NCBI RefSeq assembly: GCF_920987055.1
Contig: NZ_CAKLBX010000001.1
Span: forward strand, 558,001-622,000
Origin: Novosphingobium sp. CECT 9465
GTDB lineage: Bacteria; Pseudomonadota; Alphaproteobacteria; Sphingomonadales; Sphingomonadaceae
Direction of reading: 5' to 3'
Length of the DNA: 64,000 nucleotides
Below, piece after piece: positions 55,582-64,000 of the stretch. Below the pieces are notes generated by a model. That model was not told where the DNA came from and made no database searches. It saw nothing but the letters and a program-made list of their open reading frames with translations. Position 1 is the stretch's first letter. Every line of letters starts with the position of its first letter. Both the position numbers and the translations under genes were made by a program.

Positions 55582-57096
55582 ATGAACGACATGACCACGA
55601 TCTCGCGCGACCAGCGCGATTACTCGGATGCCGCCAAGGCGTTTCTCGCGCGCAAGCCGCAGCTGTTCATCAACAACGAATGGGTCGATAGCAGCCACGG
55701 CGCGGTGATCGAGGTGGAAGACCCATCCAATGGCAAGGTCGTTGGCCACGTGGTCGATGCCTCGGACAAGGATGTAGATCGCGCGGTTGCTGCTGCGCGC
55801 GCGGCTTTCGACGATGGCCGCTGGTCGAACCTGCCGCCGATGGTGCGCGACCGCACGATGAACCGCGTTGCCGATCTGCTTGAAGCCAATGCCGATCTGT
55901 TTGCCGAACTCGAAGCGATCGACAACGGCAAGCCCAAACGCATGGCTGGTGCGATCGACATTCCCGGCGCTATCAGTCAGTTGCGCTTCATGGCGGGCTG
56001 GGCAAGCAAGGTGGCGGGCGAGACGACGCAGCCCTACACCATGCCCAACGGCACCGTATTCAGCTACACGGTCAAGGAGCCGGTGGGCGTCTGCGCGCAG
56101 ATCGTGCCGTGGAACTTCCCGCTGCTGATGGCCTCGCTCAAGATTGCGCCTGCGCTGGCCGCTGGCTGCACACTCGTTCTCAAGCCTGCCGAGCAGACCT
56201 CGCTCACCGCGCTCAAACTGGCCGATCTGGTGGTGGAGGCGGGCTTCCCGGCGGGGGTGGTCAATATCATAACGGGCAACGGCCACACTGCCGGCGATCG
56301 CATGGTCAAGCACCCCGATGTCGATAAGGTGGCCTTCACCGGATCGACCGAAATCGGCAAGCTGATCAACCGCAATGCCACGGCCACGATGAAGCGCGTG
56401 ACATTGGAGCTGGGCGGAAAATCGCCAGTCGTGGTCATGCCCGATGTCGATGTGGCGCAGACCGCGCCCGGCGTTGCCGGTGCGATCTTCTTCAACGCAG
56501 GGCAGGTCTGCGTGGCCGGATCGCGGCTTTATGCCCACCGTTCGGTCTACGATCAGGTGCTGGAAGGGATGACCCAGACTGCACCGTTCTGGGCGCCGCG
56601 CGCCTCGCTCGATCCCGAAGCCCATATGGGACCGCTGGTCAGCAAGGAACAGCATGACCGGGTGATGGGCTATATCGATGCGGGCAAGCGCGATGGCGCC
56701 AGCGTGGTCATGGGCGGCGATGCCCCGACGACCGATGGTGGTTACTATGTGAACCCGACGATCCTTGCCAACGTGAACCCGCAGATGTCGGTGGTGCGCG
56801 AGGAAATCTTCGGCCCGGTCGTGGTCGCGCAGCGTTTCGATGATCTGGACGAGGTGGCGAAGATGGCCAACGATACCTGCTTCGGCCTCGGCGCGGGCGT
56901 GTGGACGCGCGATGTGGCGGTGATGCACAAGCTGGCCGCGAAGATCAAATCGGGCACCGTGTGGGGCAATTGCCATGCCATGATCGATACCGCGCTGCCG
57001 TTTGGCGGATACAAGGAATCGGGCATGGGCCGCGAACAGGGCCGGGCGGGTGTCGAGGCTTATCTCGAAACCAAGACCGTCATCATCCAGCTGTGA
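55582..57096 (+). CDS. Aldehyde dehydrogenase (NAD(P)-dependent)
   Basis: ALDH superfamily enzyme of 504 residues that oxidises an aldehyde to the acid. Motifs: PWNFPLLMASLKIAPALAAG, FTGSTEIGK, the general base Glu in LELGGKSP and the nucleophile Cys310 in FNAGQVCVAGSR. The EIFGPVV and GGYKESGMGRE segments are present. GGAGAGGAG precedes the ATG. It probably takes the aldehyde made by the flavin or PQQ enzymes. Confidence 0.94.
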   Translation: MNDMTTISRDQRDYSDAAKAFLARKPQLFINNEWVDSSHGAVIEVEDPSNGKVVGHVVDASDKDVDRAVAAARAAFDDGRWSNLPPMVRDRTMNRVADLLEANADLFAELEAIDNGKPKRMAGAIDIPGAISQLRFMAGWASKVAGETTQPYTMPNGTVFSYTVKEPVGVCAQIVPWNFPLLMASLKIAPALAAGCTLVLKPAEQTSLTALKLADLVVEAGFPAGVVNIITGNGHTAGDRMVKHPDVDKVAFTGSTEIGKLINRNATATMKRVTLELGGKSPVVVMPDVDVAQTAPGVAGAIFFNAGQVCVAGSRLYAHRSVYDQVLEGMTQTAPFWAPRASLDPEAHMGPLVSKEQHDRVMGYIDAGKRDGASVVMGGDAPTTDGGYYVNPTILANVNPQMSVVREEIFGPVVVAQRFDDLDEVAKMANDTCFGLGAGVWTRDVAVMHKLAAKIKSGTVWGNCHAMIDTALPFGGYKESGMGREQGRAGVEAYLETKTVIIQL

Positions 57097-57147
57097 TGAC
57101 ATGGGGGCGGGCCTGCGTGCCCGTCCTGCATTTCAGGAGTTCCAATT

Positions 57148-58020
57148 GTGCCCATCGACCTTTCCAGGATCAAGGCGATCGACGTTCACGTCCATGCCGA
57201 AATTTCGTGCCATGATCCCGAAGATCCGGTGATGGGCAAGTTTTTCGATGCGGCATCGGCCTATTTCAAGGCCCCGCGTGAACGGCCCAAGATGCCGGAG
57301 ATCGTCGAAATCTATCGCGAACAGCAGATCGCGTTCTGCATGTTCACGGTCGATGCGGAATGCGGCATGGGCGCCAAGCGCGTGTCGAACTATGAAGTGG
57401 CCGAGATGGCGCTGAAGAACGATGACATCTGCATGGCGTTCGCCTCGATCGATCCGCACAAGGGCAAGTTCGGTGCGCGCGAGGCCCGCGATCTGATCGA
57501 GAACTACGGGGTCAAGGGCTTCAAGTTTCACAACATCGTGCAGGATTGCCATCCGGCAGACCGGGTCGGTTATCCGATCTACGAAGTCATCGCCGAATAT
57601 GGCTTGCCTGCGATATTCCACACCGGGCATTCGGGCATGGGCACGGGTATGCGCGGCGGCGGCGGGATGCGGCTGAAGTATGGCCAGCCGATGCTGGTCG
57701 ATGATGTTGCGGTCGATTTTCCCGACATGAAGATCATCCTCGCCCATCCTTCATGGCCGTGGGTCGATGAAAGCCTGTCGATGGCGCTGCACAAGGATAA
57801 CGTGTTCATCGATCTTTCGGGCTGGTCGCCAAAGTACTTTGCCCCGCAGATCATCCAGTATGCCAATACCCAGCTTCGCAAGAAGATGCTGTTCGGATCG
57901 GACTTTCCGCTGATCCATCCGCAAAAGTGGATCGATGCGGCGTTGAAGGTCGGTTTCAAGGATGAAGTGCTGCCGGGCATCATGAAAGATAACGCCGCCC
58001 GCCTGCTCGGCCTGGTCTGA
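57148..58020 (+). CDS. Amidohydrolase family metal-dependent hydrolase/decarboxylase
   Basis: Amidohydrolase-2 (ACMSD-like) TIM-barrel enzyme of 290 residues. Metal ligands: HVH in AIDVHVHAE, His in IFHTGHSG, HPSWPW and Asp in FGSDFPL. The group includes aromatic decarboxylases and lactone hydrolases such as LigW/LigI; which reaction applies here is unclear. The start is a GTG at 57148. It follows the aldehyde dehydrogenase by about 50 nt and probably belongs to its operon. Confidence 0.86.
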   Translation: MPIDLSRIKAIDVHVHAEISCHDPEDPVMGKFFDAASAYFKAPRERPKMPEIVEIYREQQIAFCMFTVDAECGMGAKRVSNYEVAEMALKNDDICMAFASIDPHKGKFGAREARDLIENYGVKGFKFHNIVQDCHPADRVGYPIYEVIAEYGLPAIFHTGHSGMGTGMRGGGGMRLKYGQPMLVDDVAVDFPDMKIILAHPSWPWVDESLSMALHKDNVFIDLSGWSPKYFAPQIIQYANTQLRKKMLFGSDFPLIHPQKWIDAALKVGFKDEVLPGIMKDNAARLLGLV

Positions 58021-58030
58021 GGGCTGGTCC

Positions 58031-58492
58031 GTGTCCGACCCGGCCGACATCCGAGCATGGCAGCGTCTCGATGCGGAAACGACCACGTCAGGCCGGATCG
58101 AGGATCGGGATGTGGCGCGGCTGGCTGCGCTTGGCGTGGCCCATGTCATCAACCTGGCACTGGAAACCCATCCTGAAGCGCTGGCGGGCGAAGGCGACAA
58201 GCTGCGCCAGCACGGCATTGTCTATACCCATATCCCGGTGCCGTTCGATGCTCCGGGCGAGGATCACTTTGCCGCATTTGCCAAGGCGGTCGAAGCCGGG
58301 CCAAAGCCGGTTCACGTCCACTGCATCATGAACTGGCGCGTCTCGGCATTCTTCTATCGCCTGAACCGCGATCACCGCGCCATGGCCGAAGCACAGGCTC
58401 GCGCGATCATGGAGCGCCAGTGGTCGCCCGAAGGCAACGATCGGCCCGAAGCCCAGGTATGGGCCGATTTCATCGCACGGAGCGACAGATGA
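58031..58492 (+). CDS. Dual-specificity-phosphatase-like protein
   Basis: Protein of 153 residues with a Cys-x5-Arg phosphatase loop (VHVHCIMNWRVSAFF), in the DUF442/beta-lactamase-hydrolase-like group. The loop is less Gly-rich than in true tyrosine phosphatases, so activity is uncertain. The GTG start is 11 nt after the amidohydrolase; the stop overlaps the SDR start (ATGA). Confidence 0.75.
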   Translation: MSDPADIRAWQRLDAETTTSGRIEDRDVARLAALGVAHVINLALETHPEALAGEGDKLRQHGIVYTHIPVPFDAPGEDHFAAFAKAVEAGPKPVHVHCIMNWRVSAFFYRLNRDHRAMAEAQARAIMERQWSPEGNDRPEAQVWADFIARSDR

Positions 58493-59238
58493 CCGACCTT
58501 TCCGGCAAGCACATCGTCATCACCGGCGCATCGACCGGGATTGGCCGGGCCAGCGCCACCTGCTTTGCCGCAGCAGGCGCAACCGTGACGATGATTGCGC
58601 GCCGCGCCGAGCTGCTCGAACAGGCGGCGGACGAGCTTGGCGGCAAGGCCGCGTGGGCGGCGGCAGATGTTGCCGACAAGGCGCAACTTGTCGCGGCGCT
58701 GGACAAGGCGGTCGCCGCCAATGGTCCGATTGACGGGCTGTTCCTCAACGCCGGGATCGGTGGCACGTTCGCCGCGATAGAGGATTATACCGACGAAACC
58801 TTCGATGCGGTCATGGCCGTGAACGTAAAGGGTGCGTTCTGGGCGATCCAGCATGTGCTGCCATCGATGAAGCAGCGCGGGCAGGGGGCGATCCTGCTGA
58901 CCGGAAGCCTTGCCAGCGAACGCGGATTGCCGATGAACGCAGGCTATGTTGCCAGCAAGCATGCCGTTCTGGGGCTATCGCGCGCGGTGGCCAATGAGGC
59001 GGCAGAATTCGGCATTCGCTGCAATTGCATCCTGCCGGGCCTGATCGAAACGCCCATGCTCGATGGCCTTCCGCCCGAAGCCGCAACGCAGATGGCCAAG
59101 GCCGTGCCGCAGGGGCGCACCGGAAAGCCCGAAGAGCTGGCGCAAGTCGCCGCGTTCCTGCTGTCGGATGCGGCAAGCCACGTCACCGCCCAAGGCTGGG
59201 CCGTGGACGGCGGCATGCTGGGAACGATGCGCGTTTGA
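58489..59238 (+). CDS. SDR family oxidoreductase
   Basis: Short-chain dehydrogenase of 249 residues: TGASTGIG, LNAGIGG, the catalytic Ser in LLTGSLASE, YVASK and an ending DAASHVTAQGWAVDGGM. NAD(P)-linked oxidation or reduction of an alcohol or ketone. The Calpha-dehydrogenases of beta-ether breakdown (LigD/L/N) belong to this superfamily, and a LigF-like GST follows, so such a role is plausible. Confidence 0.9.
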   Translation: MTDLSGKHIVITGASTGIGRASATCFAAAGATVTMIARRAELLEQAADELGGKAAWAAADVADKAQLVAALDKAVAANGPIDGLFLNAGIGGTFAAIEDYTDETFDAVMAVNVKGAFWAIQHVLPSMKQRGQGAILLTGSLASERGLPMNAGYVASKHAVLGLSRAVANEAAEFGIRCNCILPGLIETPMLDGLPPEAATQMAKAVPQGRTGKPEELAQVAAFLLSDAASHVTAQGWAVDGGMLGTMRV

Positions 59239-59282
59239 AACAGTCGACGCGGCCGGTCAACGGCTGCGCAATGGAGAGATTT

Positions 59283-60059
59283 ATGGCCCTGAAATATTAC
59301 CACGCCGAACCTTTGGCGAATTCGCTCAAATCCATGGCGCCGCTCAAGGAAAAAGGGCTGGATTACGAGAGCGTCTACGTCGATCTGCACAAGTTCGAGC
59401 AGCATTCCGAATGGTTTACCGCGATCAATCCCGAAGGGCAGGTTCCTGTGCTGGACCATGATGGCGCAATCATCACGCACACCACGGTGATCAACGAATA
59501 CCTCGAAGACGCATTCCCCGATGCGCAGCCTGCCGATGCGCCATTGCGTCCGCGCGATCCCGTGGGCGCGGCGCGGATGCGCTACTGGAACAAGTTCGTC
59601 GACGAACATGTGATGAACTTCGTTTCGATGCACGGCTGGCACCGCATGGTCGGCGTAATCGCGCGCAACATCGAAAGCGGCGATTTCGAGAAACTGCTGG
59701 AAAGCATCCCCTTGCCCGATCAGCGCAAGAAGTGGTCGACGGCACGGTCGGGATTTTCCGAGGCCGATCTTGCCAATGCCACGGCCAAGATCGAATACGC
59801 CGTGGAAAAGGTCGAGAAGCAACTGGCGCAATCAAGGTGGCTGGCAGGCGACACTTACACGCTGGCCGACATCAACTTCTATTCGCATTGCGGGATGATG
59901 GTCGAGCGCATGTTCCCTGAAATGGACATAGCCATCCGTGCGCCACGCCTGATCGAGTGGCGTGACCGTGTGACCGCGCGTCCGGCCATGGCTGAAGCGC
60001 TCAAGAGCGAGGACCGCACTGCGCCGGGGCTGCGCGTGTGGTCGGGCGAAGTACGCTGA
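59283..60059 (+). CDS. LigF-like glutathione S-transferase (candidate beta-etherase)
   Basis: GST of 258 residues, close in length and pattern to LigF: ANSLKSMAPLKEKGLDYESV, then VDLHKFEQHSEWFTAINPEG, QVPVLDHDG and VINEYLEDAFP. The C domain has YWNKFVDEHVMNFVSMHGW. LigF attacks the beta carbon of a beta-aryl ether ketone with glutathione, releasing a phenol. GGAGA precedes the ATG. Overlaps the esterase-like gene (TGATG). Assignment as an etherase is from remembered similarity. Confidence 0.8.
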   Translation: MALKYYHAEPLANSLKSMAPLKEKGLDYESVYVDLHKFEQHSEWFTAINPEGQVPVLDHDGAIITHTTVINEYLEDAFPDAQPADAPLRPRDPVGAARMRYWNKFVDEHVMNFVSMHGWHRMVGVIARNIESGDFEKLLESIPLPDQRKKWSTARSGFSEADLANATAKIEYAVEKVEKQLAQSRWLAGDTYTLADINFYSHCGMMVERMFPEMDIAIRAPRLIEWRDRVTARPAMAEALKSEDRTAPGLRVWSGEVR

Positions 60060-60799
60060 TGGCGGGATTTGTCCTGATCCATGGTTCGTGGCACGGCGGC
60101 TGGTGTTTCGATCCGGTGGCGCAATTGCTGCGCGAACGCGGACACACCGTGCTGGCCCCGACGTTGCCCGGCATGGGGGGGACGGCGGAGGAAATGGCCG
60201 CCGTCACGCTCGACGGATGGGGCGAATTTGTTGCGCAGCATTGCCGCGATCTCAAAGCGCAACTGGGCGGCGCGCCGGTGGTTCTGGCAGGCCATTCGCG
60301 TGGCGGACTGGTCATCTCCACCGCTGCACAAGCGCACCCTGCGGCGATGGATGCACTGGTCTATATCTGTGCGATGATGCTGCCATCGGGCATGAGCCGG
60401 GCCGAATTCAAGCAGATCGAAGGTCCCAATCCAGCGTTCGACGGCATCATCAGCCCGGTGCACGGCGGCGTTGCCACGGTGATTGACGTGGCCAATGCCG
60501 GCGCGGTCTTCGCCCAGATTTCATCGCCCGATCTCGTCGCCGCCGTGTTGCCGCGTTTGCAGGCAGAACCGCATGCGCCGCGTTTGCAGAAGCTCCAGCT
60601 GACGCCGGATCGCTATGGCACATTGGCGCGCACATATATCGAATGTACGCTGGACCGGACGATCCCGATTGACAGCCAGCGCAAGATGCAACGCTATTCA
60701 CCGGGTGCCAAGGTGGTGACGCTGGAAGCGGATCACAGTCCCTATCTGTCGACCCCGGTGCAACTGGCCGATGCGCTGGAGGGCGCGATTCCAGGGTGA
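60059..60799 (+). CDS. Alpha/beta hydrolase, plant-esterase-like
   Basis: Alpha/beta hydrolase of 246 residues: FVLIHGSWHGGWCF (oxyanion), nucleophile Ser in LAGHSRGGLVIS, and final His in EADHSPYLSTP. It resembles the methylesterase/hydroxynitrile lyase group. It may hydrolyse an ester or thioester from the GST step. Coupled to the LigF-like gene. Confidence 0.85.
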   Translation: MAGFVLIHGSWHGGWCFDPVAQLLRERGHTVLAPTLPGMGGTAEEMAAVTLDGWGEFVAQHCRDLKAQLGGAPVVLAGHSRGGLVISTAAQAHPAAMDALVYICAMMLPSGMSRAEFKQIEGPNPAFDGIISPVHGGVATVIDVANAGAVFAQISSPDLVAAVLPRLQAEPHAPRLQKLQLTPDRYGTLARTYIECTLDRTIPIDSQRKMQRYSPGAKVVTLEADHSPYLSTPVQLADALEGAIPG

Positions 60800-60807
60800 G
60801 CGCGGCG

Positions 60808-60876
60808 ATCCAGAGAGTGGCACACCAAGGCTCTGGATGGCTTCAGCCTTCGGCCTCGCAATGACGATGATTCGGA
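60808..60876. repeat. Second copy of the TCATTGCGAG dispersed repeat (decayed)
   Basis: ATCCAGAG (60808-60815) and CTCTGGAT (60831-60838) form a hairpin, followed by GGCTTC...CTCGCAATGACGAT, the same end as the repeat at 34659-34736. It lies between two convergent genes and could serve as a terminator. Confidence 0.6.
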
Positions 60877-60892
60877 TTAAACGCGCGATGCT

Positions 60893-61294
60893 CTAATCGC
60901 CGAAGAAGTTCAGTTCGAGCAGTACGTTATTGGGATCCGCGGTGAAAATCTGGCGCAGGCCGATGGCTTCGATCGTGTTGACCTGGAATTCCAGGCCCGC
61001 GTCGCAAATCCGTGCCAGCACTTCGTCGTAACCGCTGCAATTGAGCGCGACGTGATGGATCGCGCCAGTGAGCGAGCCGGGCTGGACTTCGCGTTCGAAG
61101 GCGCGGGGGCAATCGACCGCGTTGATGTGGATGATCGGACGATCCTGCCCATCGTACATCCATTGCGCGTTATCCGGTGTCATTGGGGCAGGAGCGTCTC
61201 GTCGTTCGAGTCCCAGCAGCGCCTTGTAGAATTCGGCCGTGACATCGAGCCGGTCGGTGATGATGTTGACATGGTCCAATGCATTGACATTCAT
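60893..61294 (-). CDS. VOC family protein
   Basis: Protein of 133 residues with a complete VOC module (ALDHVNIITDRLDVTAEFYK, IHHVALNCSGYDEV, DPNNVLLELNFFG); the two His and the Glu fit metal-binding positions. GGAGAG precedes the ATG at 61294. It lies 60 nt after purU on the same strand, so it is probably co-transcribed. Substrate unknown. Confidence 0.85.
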   Translation of the reverse strand: MNVNALDHVNIITDRLDVTAEFYKALLGLERRDAPAPMTPDNAQWMYDGQDRPIIHINAVDCPRAFEREVQPGSLTGAIHHVALNCSGYDEVLARICDAGLEFQVNTIEAIGLRQIFTADPNNVLLELNFFGD

Positions 61295-61354
61295 GGCAAC
61301 TCTCCGCTGCATGGAACGTGCGGCGAGAACATGGTGCTCCCGCCGCGGTGTTCT

Positions 61355-62209
61355 TCAACTCTTGAATACGACCGTCTTGGTGCCGTTGACCAGCGCACGG
61401 TCTTCAAGGTGCAGGCGCACGGCTTCTGCAAGGACGCGGCGTTCGACGTCACGGCCCTTGCGCACGAGGTCTTCAGGGCTGTCGGCATGGGTGACCGTTT
61501 CGACGTCCTGATGAATGATGGGACCTTCGTCGAGATCAGTGGTGACGTAGTGGCCGGTCGCCCCGATCATCTTCACGCCGCGCGCATGGGCCTGATGATA
61601 GGGCTTGGCGCCCTTGAAGCTTGGCAGGAACGAGTGGTGGATGTTGATGCAGCGGCCCGAAAGGAACGAGGCCAGATCGTCCGAAAGGATCTGCATGTAG
61701 CGCGCCAAGACGACCAATTCAGCGCCCGTTTCTGTGACGATGCGCTTGATTTCGGCTTCCTGCTGCGGCTTGGTATCCTTGGTGATCGGCAGGTGATGAT
61801 AAGGCATGTCGCCCAGCAGCGAAATGTTCAGGGCTTCCTTCGGATGGTTGCCCAGGATCGCAACGATATCCATCGGCAGTTCGCCGATGCGCGTGCGATA
61901 GAGCAGATCGCCCAGGCAATGGTCGAACTTGCTGACCATCAGGATTACCTTGCGATTCACGGATGTGTCGCGGATGTTCCATTCCATCGCGAACTGGTCT
62001 GCCACCGGCGCGAATGACGTGCGAAAATCCTCGACGGACGAATCGCCCGGATTGAACACGACGCGCATGAAGAAGCGTCCGCTCTGCAAATCGTCGAATT
62101 GCTGCGCTTCCTGAATGTTGGCGCCGGAATCGAAAAGATTTCCGGTAACGCGGGCGACGATGCCCGGCTTGTCCTCGCACGACAGCGTCAGAATCAACGA
62201 AGCGCTCAT
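61355..62209 (-). CDS. purU: Formyltetrahydrofolate deformylase
   Basis: Enzyme of 284 residues that hydrolyses 10-formyl-THF to formate and THF. An N-terminal ACT-like domain (ILTLSCEDKPGIVARVTGNLF) is followed by the formyltransferase-like hydrolase domain (MVSKFDHCLGDLLYR, NHPKEA, NIHHSFLPSFKGAKPYHQAH, GATGHYVTTDLDEGPII). Divergent from ligM, so free THF is regenerated where LigM needs it; the same gene set is known around LigM in sphingomonads. Confidence 0.95.
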   Translation of the reverse strand: MSASLILTLSCEDKPGIVARVTGNLFDSGANIQEAQQFDDLQSGRFFMRVVFNPGDSSVEDFRTSFAPVADQFAMEWNIRDTSVNRKVILMVSKFDHCLGDLLYRTRIGELPMDIVAILGNHPKEALNISLLGDMPYHHLPITKDTKPQQEAEIKRIVTETGAELVVLARYMQILSDDLASFLSGRCINIHHSFLPSFKGAKPYHQAHARGVKMIGATGHYVTTDLDEGPIIHQDVETVTHADSPEDLVRKGRDVERRVLAEAVRLHLEDRALVNGTKTVVFKS

Positions 62210-62253
62210 AATCTCTCTCCCTCGGCGTGCGCCTCATAGGGCGCAACATTTAG

Positions 62254-63732
<1,479 letters not shown>

Positions 63733-63747
63733 GATACGCAAAAGCAA

Positions 63748-63788
63748 GGTCCCGTCTGGATCGCTGCAAAGGCGGCCGGACGGGAACC
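63748..63788 (+). promoter_or_regulatory. Intercistronic hairpin between ligM and metF
   Basis: GGTCCCGTCTGG pairs with CCGGACGGGAACC with one bulge. No T run follows. It may be a processing or attenuation hairpin that sets the ligM:metF ratio. Confidence 0.4.
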
Positions 63789-63812
63789 TCATCATTCAAG
63801 AGGATCCCGACC

Positions 63813-64000
63813 ATGGCAAAGCCCCTGATCCACCCGAACTGGGACAAGGAACCCGCCGGGATCACGGACGGCTTTTCGCTGGAGATGACCGCGAAGGACG
63901 AAGCGTCTCTGCGCGATGCGGCTCCGCTCATCCCGGCGGAAACACCCGTCGCAGTCACTTTCCTTCCCGGCGAGGATGTCGCCGCCCGCGTTGCCGCCAC
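63813..64000 (+). CDS. metF: Methylenetetrahydrofolate reductase, 5' part (runs off right edge)
   Basis: Only the first 62 residues are present (MAKPLIHPNWDKEPAGITDG, FSLEMTAKDEASL, AVTFLPGEDVAARVAA), matching the N terminus of the MetF-type reductases beside ligM in sphingomonads. It would oxidise 5-methyl-THF back to methylene-THF so that methyl groups from LigM can be used or burned. GAGGA precedes the ATG. Confidence 0.8.
   Translation, partial: MAKPLIHPNWDKEPAGITDGFSLEMTAKDEASLRDAAPLIPAETPVAVTFLPGEDVAARVAA

Noticed and set aside
50134..60059. Assigning ligE, ligF and ligG symbols to the three GSTs
   Set aside because: Only the third shows clear LigF-like sequence from memory; without alignment or assays the names would overclaim.

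Overview
The window looks like chromosome of a lignin-aromatic-degrading sphingomonad (Sphingomonadales, most likely Novosphingobium or a close relative). This rests on high GC content, the LigM-type demethylase cluster, the alphaproteobacterial chvI-chvG-hprK-rapZ-PTS block, TonB receptor plus flavocytochrome gene sets and the hisG-hisD-nusB order. No rRNA, tRNA, CRISPR array, transposase gene or stretch over 300 bases without a gene was seen. The longest gaps are 210-280 bases: 637-847, 9714-9948, 13885-14164 (a MITE-like element), 21397-21632, 22479-22754, 24360-24631 and 49925-50133.

Layout. 1-5.6 kb (minus strand): a TonB receptor running off the left edge and an operon of cytochrome c, a Tat-exported VAO/p-cresol-methylhydroxylase-type flavoprotein and an SDR. 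5.6-13.9 kb: telA/xpaC, a PHA-system protein, S-formylglutathione hydrolase, copA-copB and an acyltransferase. 13.9-24.4 kb: a palindromic MITE-like element, then hisG-hisD-nusB, a bolA-Nudix-pirin-hydrolase operon, a J-domain protein, a PlsC/OlsB pair, an amidase and pckA. 24.6-29.2 kb: the ChvI/ChvG two-component system and the HprK/RapZ/EIIA/HPr phosphotransfer genes. 29.2-37.5 kb: housekeeping genes (RNA methyltransferase, rmuC, def, recR, fmt, truA, cobS). 37.7-41.1 kb: a TetR-led detoxification operon (DUF1428, two VOC proteins, GST, SRPBCC). 41.2-43.7 kb: a protein with two cNMP-binding domains coupled to a class II glutamine amidotransferase, plus two small proteins.

From 43.8 kb to the right edge lies a catabolic island. 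It holds a double-NTF2-fold protein, two quinohemoprotein (PQQ) dehydrogenases, DUF3237, a second flavocytochrome pair with a small Tat-signal protein, two coupled GSTs, an acyl-CoA synthetase, an aldehyde dehydrogenase, an amidohydrolase, an SDR, a LigF-like GST, an esterase-like hydrolase, and a C1 unit (purU divergent from ligM-metF). The likely logic is periplasmic oxidation of a methoxylated phenolic side chain (electrons going to cytochromes), cytoplasmic aldehyde oxidation, CoA activation and glutathione-dependent cleavage. O-demethylation would then deliver methyl groups to tetrahydrofolate. The substrate is unknown. No regulator gene, transporter gene or ring-cleavage gene lies inside the island. 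Two pairs of matching palindromic boxes in front of four transcription units suggest that at least two trans-acting regulators control it. Many genes in the window are joined by ATGA or TGATG overlaps, so translational coupling is common. Two families of dispersed palindromic repeats sit in intergenic gaps.
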